From: Bacteroidota bacterium
GTDB taxonomy: Bacteria; Bacteroidota; Bacteroidia; J057; JAJTIE01
DNA: 64,000 nt
Reading direction: 5' to 3'
NCBI GenBank assembly: GCA_021300195.1
Contig: JAJTIE010000008.1
Location: 1 to 64,000 of the forward strand
Position 1 is the first letter of the stretch; each line of letters opens with the position of its first letter. The position numbers and the translations under genes were made by a program. Below are positions 27,931 through 34,465 of this stretch, piece after piece. The notes under the pieces are model-generated. The model made no database searches and was not told where the DNA came from. It saw only the letters and a program-made list of their open reading frames with translations.

Positions 27931-28665
27931 ATGACGACACGCGGCATGTACCCAGATACCGAAGCTCCCCCCATCCTGCAGGCCAGCCACATCAGCAAGT
28001 GGTTTGAGAAACCCACGCGCTTCCAGGTGCTGAAGGACATCAGCTTCCACATTCATCCGGGCGAGTTCCTGGCGCTGATGGGCAAAAGCGGGAGCGGAAA
28101 GAGCACCCTGCTGTATGTGCTCTCTACCATGGACACAGACTATGAGGGTGAACTGCGCATAGGCGACACCTGCCTGAATGGCCAGTCGCAGCAGTTCCTG
28201 TCCGACTTCAGGGGCGCAAACATCGGCTTTGTGTTCCAGTTTCACTACTTACTCTCGTCCTTTACGGTACTACGAAACGTGATGCTGCCGGCCCTGAAGC
28301 TGGGCCGATACTCGCCTGCCGAGATAGAGCACCGGGCTGTAGAGAAGCTGAAACTACTGGGCCTGGAGGACCAGATGCACAAGCCCGCAAACAAGCTGAG
28401 CGGCGGCCAGCAGCAGCGGGTGGCCATAGCCCGTGCGCTGATAAATGACCCGCTGATCATCATGGGAGATGAGCCTACGGGCAACCTGGACAGCCACAAC
28501 TCGGCCATCGTGTTCGACCTGCTGCGTGCCGTAAGCCAGGAGATGGGGCAGAGCATACTGGCGGTAACCCACGACCCAGACTTTGCCGCCCGCTGCGACC
28601 GGATCATAGAGCTGGAAGATGGCTACCTGCTGAGCGACGGCACGCCCAAAAAAGCCTCGGGATAG
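27931..28665 (+). CDS. ABC transporter ATPase (LolD/MacB/DevA type)
   Basis: The 244-residue product has Walker A MGKSGSGKST, the Q-loop in FVFQFHYLL, signature LSGGQQQRVAIARAL, Walker B IIMGDEPTGNLDS and the H-loop in LAVTHDPDFA. It follows the permease by six bases and powers the same exporter. The last 43 bases overlap the convergent beta-lactamase-like gene. Confidence 0.9.
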   Translation: MTTRGMYPDTEAPPILQASHISKWFEKPTRFQVLKDISFHIHPGEFLALMGKSGSGKSTLLYVLSTMDTDYEGELRIGDTCLNGQSQQFLSDFRGANIGFVFQFHYLLSSFTVLRNVMLPALKLGRYSPAEIEHRAVEKLKLLGLEDQMHKPANKLSGGQQQRVAIARALINDPLIIMGDEPTGNLDSHNSAIVFDLLRAVSQEMGQSILAVTHDPDFAARCDRIIELEDGYLLSDGTPKKASG

Positions 28666-29711
28666 GCCTGCAGGGCCTTGTCTGCCGCACGGGCCAGCAC
28701 CCCCTCCATATACGCATGGCCCCGCACCGCCCCCCGCGTAAGCACCACCAGGATATAGCGGTGGCCCTGGTAGTCTATCAGGGCCGCATCGTTGCAGCTG
28801 CCGAAAAAGGTGCCCGTCTTGTGGTAGAGTGCAGCCCCGGCAGGCAGGGCTGCGGCTATGCGTGCCTGGCCCAGGTGGCGGTGCCGCATGGCCTGATACA
28901 GGCGCTGCCGGGTGGTCGGCTGTAGTAGCTCTCCTGCCTCCAGGCGCTGCCACAGCTGGCCATAGGCCAGGGGGGTGCCGGTGTCCAGGGTGTCTTGCCG
29001 CCAGCGCTGCTCAGCCAGGCTACGCTCGGCTGCACTCAGCCCCCACTCGTAGCGTTGGTTCAGGCCTGCTATGCTCCGCTCGTGCATAAGCGGCAGGGGG
29101 CGCTGGGTGTAGTCGGCAAAGAGCTGGATCACCTTCCGGTCTACCCGCAGGCCCGTTATCCCCCAGGCATTCATCCGCTGCTGCACAGCCCATGGCCCTC
29201 CGGCCAGGCCAAGCAGTATGTCTGTGGCTGTGTTATCGCTCTCTTGCAGCATCAGGTCTAGCAGCTGGCCCACACTGCGCTGCACGGCCCCCTGCTGTAG
29301 CGCCCACTGTAGCAGGCCACTGCCCGGGCAGTAGTCCCAGCTGTGCAGGCTTAGCACACTGTCCAGCCGCAGGCGGCCCTCTTCGTGCAGCTTCAGCACA
29401 TGCAGGGCTATGGGCAGCTTGTACACGCTGGCCATCTGGAAAGGGGTGCGCTCTCTGTAGCTAAAATAGTGCGCATCCCCCACGCGCTGCATATACACGC
29501 CCAGCTCTACCCCCCAACTGCGTTCCAGCAGGGCTAGCTCCCTGTCCAGCCAGGCATTGGGGTGCCGCAGCGTATCGGCTACCGCGTAGCTGCCGGGTGC
29601 ACTGGGTGCCGGAAGCTGGGCACCAGTGCCCCCGGGCCAGGCCCAGGCTAGCAGCAGGCCTACGGCTACACAGCCGGTAAATATCCAGTTCAGACCCATC
29701 TTGGCTGCCAT
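28623..29711 (-). CDS. Class A beta-lactamase-like serine hydrolase
   Basis: The 362-residue product has a signal peptide and all the main class A motifs: S95-VY-K98, S158-D-N160, a DTGTP segment, and K298-T-G. The likely general base is Glu229 in ERSLA, where canonical enzymes have ExxLN, so the Asn is Ala. About 35 more residues lie between SDN and this Glu than in TEM-type enzymes. It may be a beta-lactamase or a related cell-wall hydrolase. Starts at 29711 or 29699 are both plausible; the first gives a Lys in the signal n-region. The 3' end overlaps the ABC ATPase by 43 bases. Confidence 0.75.
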   Translation of the reverse strand: MAAKMGLNWIFTGCVAVGLLLAWAWPGGTGAQLPAPSAPGSYAVADTLRHPNAWLDRELALLERSWGVELGVYMQRVGDAHYFSYRERTPFQMASVYKLPIALHVLKLHEEGRLRLDSVLSLHSWDYCPGSGLLQWALQQGAVQRSVGQLLDLMLQESDNTATDILLGLAGGPWAVQQRMNAWGITGLRVDRKVIQLFADYTQRPLPLMHERSIAGLNQRYEWGLSAAERSLAEQRWRQDTLDTGTPLAYGQLWQRLEAGELLQPTTRQRLYQAMRHRHLGQARIAAALPAGAALYHKTGTFFGSCNDAALIDYQGHRYILVVLTRGAVRGHAYMEGVLARAADKALQAYPEAFLGVPSLSR

Positions 29712-29839
29712 ACCCAGCCAAAATACGAAGCACAAGCGGGATATAGGCAGCCCGGAGGCATTCTTTTTGCCAGGCAAGATGGACAGCATAAATGAACGCA
29801 CATACGGGCCTGAAAAGAACAGGCCCATGCGGCGCCAGG

Positions 29840-30190
29840 CTAGGAACCGTGCATCCAGTGCTGCTTGGCCAGTAGCGTCTCCTCCGGCTCCGGATGTTCC
29901 GGGTCGGGCACACAGCAGTCTACGGGGCACACAGCTGCACACTGGGGCTCTTCGTGGAAGCCCATACACTCGGTACACTTGTTGGGCACGATGTAGTAAA
30001 AATCCTGCGAAACAGGATCATACCTTTCGTCTGCCGCTACGATTACCCCCCCGCCAAAGTCAATGTTGCCCTTTAGCGTCGTTCCATCCGAAAAGGCCCA
30101 CTGCTGGGCTGGTTCATAGATGGCCGTATTGGGGCATTCCGGCTCGCAGGCCCCGCAGTTTATACATTCCTGAGTAATGATGATAGCCAT
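29840..30190 (-). CDS. Ferredoxin with two [4Fe-4S] clusters
   Basis: Small electron carrier of 116 residues. The first cluster motif is [16 protein letters not shown] near residues 9-20. The second is split by an insert: [23 protein letters not shown] near 73-93. This is the insert-bearing type common in Bacteroidota. It lies 33 bases after hemL on the same strand, so it is probably part of the hemCDBL transcript and could supply electrons to the divergently encoded sulfite/nitrite reductase. That role is inferred from position. Confidence 0.88.
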   Translation of the reverse strand: MAIIITQECINCGACEPECPNTAIYEPAQQWAFSDGTTLKGNIDFGGGVIVAADERYDPVSQDFYYIVPNKCTECMGFHEEPQCAAVCPVDCCVPDPEHPEPEETLLAKQHWMHGS

Positions 30191-30223
30191 GTTTACAAGA
30201 TATTGGAAATGAATTGGGTGCTG

Positions 30224-31507
30224 TTAGGTAGCGCGAAGCGCGTATAGGGCCTTTTCGGCTGCGTTCAGCGTTTTATCGATAAGATCATCGGTATGACAAG
30301 TGGAGAGGAACCAGCTTTCATAAGCTGAGGGGGGAATGAACACCCCAAGTGCCAGCATAGCCCTAAAAAACCGGCCGTAGGCTTCAGCATCGGCCTGCCT
30401 GGCCTGGCTATAGGTATGCACCCTGTCTACCCCAAAGTGCAGGCTAAGCATGCTGCCCTGCTGATTGATCACCTGCTGTATTCCCCTGGCATCAAACAAG
30501 TGCCTAAGCCCGCTGGCCAGTGCCCGCGCCCGTTCATCCAGGGTGGTATACAGGCCAGGAGCCAGCTGCCGGATGGCCTGCAGCTGGGTGCTGCCCGCCA
30601 CACAGGCCAGCGGGTGGCCCGCCATGGTGCCTGCCTGGTACACCGGCCCTGCCGGTGCCAGTAGATCCATAAAACGAGCCGGACCTGCCAGGGCAGCCAG
30701 GGGCATGCCGCCGCCCACTATTTTGCCCAGGGTTATCAGGTCTGCCTGGCAGTCAAAAAGCTCCTGCGCGCCCCCCAGTGCCAGCCTGAAGCCAGTCATC
30801 ACTTCATCAAAGATGAGTAAGGCCCCGGTGGTGGTGCACCGCTGCCGTAGGCCCGCCAGAAAACCAGGCTGCGGGGGCACACAGCCCATATTTCCGCATA
30901 CCGGCTCTACAATAATGGCTGCCAGCTGGCCGGCATAGGCCTCCAGCACCGCATCCAGGGCAGGCAGGTCGTTATAGGGCACTACAAGGGTGTGGCCGGC
31001 CAGGGCACCTGCACTGTCGGCTATTCCCAGGGTAGCCATCCCGCTGCCGGCAGCTACCAGAAAGTCGTCTGCATGCCCGTGGTAGCCGCCGTCAAACTTG
31101 AGGATGTAGGTACGCCCGGTGTAGGCCCTTGCCACGCGTATGGCCGTCATGCAGGCTTCGGTGCCCGAGCACAGCAGGCGTACACGCTCGGCCTGTGGAA
31201 CCAGCTGCTGTATCTGCTGGGCCAGCAGCAGCTCGGCAGGGCTACAGGTGCCGGTGCAGAAGGCGTGCTGGGCAGCCTGCTGTACGGCCTGAACCACGGG
31301 CGCATAGGCGTGGCCCAGCAGCATGGGGCCCCAGGCACCCACGTAGTCTATCAGTTGGGTTCCATCCACGGTATACAGCATGGCTCCTTCGGCCCGCTGT
31401 GTGTAAAACGGATGGCCACCCACCTTGCCGAAGGATCGAACCGGGCTATTTACCCCACCGGGCATTACCCGGCCGGCCTGGGCATATAGGTCGGCACTAG
31501 TTTGCAT
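30224..31507 (-). CDS. hemL: Glutamate-1-semialdehyde 2,1-aminomutase
   Basis: PLP enzyme that converts glutamate-1-semialdehyde to 5-aminolevulinate, second step of the C5 pathway. The 427-residue product has PGGVNSPVRSF at the N terminus, the cofactor segment FDEVMTGFR, and the PLP lysine in LGKIVGGGMPLAALAG near residue 261. It partners GluTR (gene at 37883). The start lies just downstream of the frameshifted hemB; the ancestral hemB frame would overlap this start by 11 bases. Confidence 0.95.
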   Translation of the reverse strand: MQTSADLYAQAGRVMPGGVNSPVRSFGKVGGHPFYTQRAEGAMLYTVDGTQLIDYVGAWGPMLLGHAYAPVVQAVQQAAQHAFCTGTCSPAELLLAQQIQQLVPQAERVRLLCSGTEACMTAIRVARAYTGRTYILKFDGGYHGHADDFLVAAGSGMATLGIADSAGALAGHTLVVPYNDLPALDAVLEAYAGQLAAIIVEPVCGNMGCVPPQPGFLAGLRQRCTTTGALLIFDEVMTGFRLALGGAQELFDCQADLITLGKIVGGGMPLAALAGPARFMDLLAPAGPVYQAGTMAGHPLACVAGSTQLQAIRQLAPGLYTTLDERARALASGLRHLFDARGIQQVINQQGSMLSLHFGVDRVHTYSQARQADAEAYGRFFRAMLALGVFIPPSAYESWFLSTCHTDDLIDKTLNAAEKALYALRAT

Positions 31508-31646
31508 CGGTGTATTCCTGTTGGTTTAGCAGGGTAGCAGCATACTCGGCAAAGTAGGTGGCTATCAGCTGGGCACCGGCGCGCCGGAGGGAGATCAGGG
31601 TTTCGAGTACGGCATCCTCCAGCCGCAGGGCACCCAGCTGTGCAGC
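31497..31646 (-). pseudogene. hemB: Out-of-frame C-terminal part of hemB
   Basis: In the +2 frame relative to hemB this stretch encodes AAQLGALRLEDAVLETL, then SLRRAGAQLIATYFAEYAA, the family's C-terminal helices, ending at a TAG at 31497-31499. The frame break falls at the 7-base unit GCTGCAC (31640-31646 on the minus strand). A second tandem copy of that unit would restore the frame exactly, giving a 343-residue HemB with normal spacing. Confidence 0.85.
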
Positions 31647-32521
31647 ATGGCGTATTCGCCCGAAACCTGGTAGGCAGCCAGGGGCAGCTGGCTGTGCTGG
31701 CCTAGGCGCATCAGTACATCCAGGTAGGGCAGTCCGGGCTTAACCATCAGGATATCAGCGCCTTCTTGCTCATCCAGCAGGGCTTCTCGTATCGCCTCCT
31801 GCACGTTGGCCGGGTTTAGCTGGTAGGTTTTCTTGTCGCCAAATGCGGGCGCAGATTCCAGGGCATCTCGAAATGGGCCATACAGGCTGCTGGCATACTT
31901 CGCACTATAACTCATAATGCCGGTATCGGTATGTCCAGCCATGTCTAGCCTGCGGCGTATGGCACCCACACGCCCATCCATCATATCCGACGGGGCTACA
32001 AAGTCGGCCCCTGCCTGGGCGTGCAGCACAGCCATCTGGGCCAGGATCTTTACCGTCTCGTCGTTCAGCACACGGCCGGCCCGCACAATGCCGTCGTGCC
32101 CGTGGCTGGAGTAGGGGTCCAGGGCAATGTCGGTAAACAGCGGCATATCGGGCAGCCGCTGTTTGATTGCATGTATGGCCTGTGGCATCAGGCCGCGCTC
32201 ATTCAGGGCTTCCTTGCCTGTATTCTCTTTTTTCGAAGCGGAAATTTTTACAAACAGCAGGATGCCTGCTATGCCCAGCCGGTGCCAGTGCTGCGCTTTT
32301 TCCAGGGCTTGGTCCAGGCTGTATACATACTGGCCAGGCATGCTGGATATGGCGTGCCGAACATTGGTCCCCTCGGTAACAAAGAGGGGCGCCAGCAGAT
32401 GTGCGGGTTCCAGGTTCGTTTCTGCCAGCGCATGCCGCATGCGGCCATGGTGCCGCAGCCTGCGCAGCCGCACAGGCAGGCCTTGTGGGCCATATATATG
32501 CTCTAGGGTGGTGAGTGACAT
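31595..32521 (-). CDS. hemB: Delta-aminolevulinic acid dehydratase (porphobilinogen synthase), frameshifted near the C terminus
   Basis: Condenses two 5-aminolevulinate molecules to porphobilinogen. The open frame of 308 residues has the metal/activity region DIALDPYSSHGHDG (the Cys-free, magnesium-type form), the active-site lysines in SYSAKYASSLYG and ILMVKPGLPYLDV, then PLAAYQVSGEYAML. After that it runs into HSWVPCGWRM and a premature TGA at 31595. The expected C terminus is present in another frame (see the next entry). As read here the product would lack about 40 residues, including a helix conserved in all HemB proteins. Either a recent mutation or a sequence error is likely. Confidence 0.88.
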   Translation of the reverse strand: MSLTTLEHIYGPQGLPVRLRRLRHHGRMRHALAETNLEPAHLLAPLFVTEGTNVRHAISSMPGQYVYSLDQALEKAQHWHRLGIAGILLFVKISASKKENTGKEALNERGLMPQAIHAIKQRLPDMPLFTDIALDPYSSHGHDGIVRAGRVLNDETVKILAQMAVLHAQAGADFVAPSDMMDGRVGAIRRRLDMAGHTDTGIMSYSAKYASSLYGPFRDALESAPAFGDKKTYQLNPANVQEAIREALLDEQEGADILMVKPGLPYLDVLMRLGQHSQLPLAAYQVSGEYAMLHSWVPCGWRMPYSKP

Positions 32522-32577
32522 GATAAAGGGAAGTAAATCGGGTGGAAAAATGTGGGGGGGGGAAGGATACTTGCACC

Positions 32578-33306
32578 CTAGCCCAGCTGTGCCTGCACAT
32601 AGTCTATCAGCTGGGGCATATTCAGGCCGCAGCTTGGGTAGCTAAGTGGGTGGTGGGCATAGTGCTGCCGGAGAGCCTGGCCGGTAGTAGGCCCGATGCC
32701 ATAACATCGCATGGACTGCGACCAGTAGTGCTGCCAGCCTAGCGATGCTACTACGGCACTGGGGCTACAGAATAAAAGCCCCTGTGCCAGGCTGGCCTCA
32801 TCAGGTGGGGGGGTATGCACGGAATACCTGAAATACGTATGCAATGCCCTGTACCGAATCCCGGCTTGGGTAAGGATGGCCGCCAACTCGGGCCGATGCC
32901 CGGGGCTGGTCCAGTGTACTACCTGCTGCACAGTGGCTTGGCTGCGTATGTAGTGGGCCAGTATGGCGCCCTGTGGCACCGGGCATATCTGTGCCTGGCA
33001 GCTACCGACCGGTAGGGCCGCTGCCGTAGCGGTGCCAATGGCGTACAGGGTTTCGGGTACCTGGCTGGCATCCAGGTAGGGCAAGGCAGCGGAGAAAGCT
33101 GCTGCAGCGCGTGGGCTGGTAAACACCCAGGCGGTACTACCGGGTGTGCTCGTAGTGTGCGCACCCAGCTGCTGCAAGATGCGACCAGTGGGCAGCAGGG
33201 CCGTGCACAGCAGGGGCCAGGCAGCAAGCGCCAGCCCGCGCTGCTGTGCGTATAGCTGCAGGCTGGGGGGTAGTGGGCGGGTAAGGATAAGCGGTGCGGG
33301 AGGCAT
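32578..33306 (-). CDS. hemD: Uroporphyrinogen-III synthase
   Basis: Cyclises hydroxymethylbilane to uroporphyrinogen III, the branch point to heme and siroheme. The 242-residue product is divergent, as usual for HemD. Recognisable parts are ILTRPLPPS at the start, WVFTSPRAAAAFSAAL near residue 60, YAIGTATAAAL near 90, and LFCSPSAVVASL near 180 followed by YGIGPTTGQAL. The gene lies between hemC (17 bases upstream) and hemB, which supports the call. Confidence 0.85.
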   Translation of the reverse strand: MPPAPLILTRPLPPSLQLYAQQRGLALAAWPLLCTALLPTGRILQQLGAHTTSTPGSTAWVFTSPRAAAAFSAALPYLDASQVPETLYAIGTATAAALPVGSCQAQICPVPQGAILAHYIRSQATVQQVVHWTSPGHRPELAAILTQAGIRYRALHTYFRYSVHTPPPDEASLAQGLLFCSPSAVVASLGWQHYWSQSMRCYGIGPTTGQALRQHYAHHPLSYPSCGLNMPQLIDYVQAQLG

Positions 33307-33323
33307 GGCAATATCTGTGTAGG

Positions 33324-34217
33324 CTAGTGGGCTGCCCAGGGCGAATAGGACATGGGCCTAGCCCCAGTGTGGGCCAGCCATGCCTGCCATACCCGGGCGG
33401 GCGACTGGGTGTGGAGTGTGTGCTGCCGGTATCTGAATACCTGCTGGGCGTGGTCTTTGTACCACAGCTGCAGTTTCAGTGTACGGCCCGGGGGCATTAC
33501 CTGCGCCCACACACCCAGGGGGCTATCATAGTGTGCACCCAGTGCGCTGCATACATGGCGCTCCGTCATTACCTCCAGGTAGGTGGCCGGGTGGTTTAGT
33601 ATACTTTTTAGGGCCCGCAACCTGGGGTCGTTCTTTCGGGCCACGATGGCTATGGCGCCCTGGCCAGGTGCAGGCAGCATCCAGGGCAGGTAGCTGTGTA
33701 TGCGCAGCAGCAGGCCTAGCCGCTGCAAACCCGCTGCTGCCAGTATAAGCCCATCATACTCGCCCTCGTCCATCTGCTGCAGCCGGTGGGGCACACTGCC
33801 CCGCACGGGCAGTACGCTATGGTGCGCATAGCGGGCCTGCCACTGCAGCTTTCGCCGGTGGCTGCAGCTGCCCAGCACCAGGGGTTGCTCCAGCCTGGCT
33901 CCGGGCCTTAGTAGTAGGGCCTCTGCGGCATAGGCACGCGGGGGGGTGGCTATTATCTCCAGCGCTGGGTTCAGGCCAAGGGGCAGGTCTTTGCACGCAT
34001 GCACGCCTATGTCTATCTCGCCATCTAGCAGGGCCTTATCCAGCGTGGCGGTAAAGAGGCCCTCGGCATCGGGGCTATTCAGCAGGATATCTTGCCGCTG
34101 GTCTCCCAGGGTGTCTATCACCACCTGCCAGCTGGGCACCCCAGCCTGCCCAAGCAGGCCCTGCACAATAGCTGCCTGCCTCAGGGCAAGTTCACTTCCC
34201 CTTGTACCAATTCTCAT
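33324..34217 (-). CDS. hemC: Hydroxymethylbilane synthase with cofactor cysteine replaced
   Basis: Porphobilinogen deaminase family, 297 residues. Conserved features are IGTRGSELALRQA at the N terminus, the catalytic Asp77 in GVHACKDLP, the Arg pair 121-122 in GSCSHRRKLQ, RGSVPHRLQQMD and AAGLQRLGL. The loop that holds the dipyrromethane-binding Cys (E. coli Cys242, context LGG-C-xxPIG) reads LGAHYDSPLGV, with Tyr230 in the Cys position. A Cys lies seven residues earlier (Cys223). Whether the enzyme is active is uncertain. First gene of the minus-strand hem transcript. Confidence 0.85.
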   Translation of the reverse strand: MRIGTRGSELALRQAAIVQGLLGQAGVPSWQVVIDTLGDQRQDILLNSPDAEGLFTATLDKALLDGEIDIGVHACKDLPLGLNPALEIIATPPRAYAAEALLLRPGARLEQPLVLGSCSHRRKLQWQARYAHHSVLPVRGSVPHRLQQMDEGEYDGLILAAAGLQRLGLLLRIHSYLPWMLPAPGQGAIAIVARKNDPRLRALKSILNHPATYLEVMTERHVCSALGAHYDSPLGVWAQVMPPGRTLKLQLWYKDHAQQVFRYRQHTLHTQSPARVWQAWLAHTGARPMSYSPWAAH

Positions 34218-34239
34218 CTCAAAACAGAATTAATAACTG

Positions 34240-34247
34240 CAAATTTA
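34240..34247 (-). promoter_or_regulatory. Candidate -7 promoter element of hemC
   Basis: TAAATTTG on the minus strand fits TAnnTTTG and lies 23 bases before the hemC ATG, predicting a very short leader. No clear -33 box. Confidence 0.4.
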
Positions 34248-34439
34248 TATCAATATGTATTAAGAAAAATTATATACTGAAGATAAAAATTAAATAGAAT
34301 TATATTCCAAAAAAGAGAGCGCAAACTCCAACAACAACTCAATCAATAGAATTAAATATCGAAAATCCACATAAACAAGAATAAAATATCTAATAAATTA
34401 AAAAATATTATATAAATCAGAAAAATATACTGAAATAAT

Positions 34440-34447
34440 TATCTTTG
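34440..34447 (+). promoter_or_regulatory. Candidate -7 promoter element of the reductase operon
   Basis: TATCTTTG fits TAnnTTTG and lies 18 bases before the ATG at 34466, implying a leader of only about 10 bases. No -33 TTG at the expected distance. Confidence 0.4.
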
Positions 34448-34465
34448 CGGTATAAAATTTTAATA

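Larger units (their letters stand above)
34218..34465. other. AT-rich divergent regulatory spacer
   Basis: About 250 bases of very AT-rich sequence, in sharp contrast to the GC-rich genes on both sides, separate the divergent hemC and sulfite/nitrite reductase genes. It holds a candidate -7 element at each end and no open reading frame I would call. The roughly 190 bases between the two elements could hold operators or upstream promoter elements. Confidence 0.6.

Noticed and set aside
25580-29711. Antibiotic-resistance island (MacAB-like pump plus beta-lactamase)
   Set aside because: The genes are convergent, not co-transcribed. There are no integrase, transposase or repeat boundaries, and base composition matches the neighbours.
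31595-32521. Programmed frameshift in hemB
   Set aside because: There is no slippery heptamer, pseudoknot or stop-adjacent signal at the junction. A 7-base repeat contraction is a simpler explanation.
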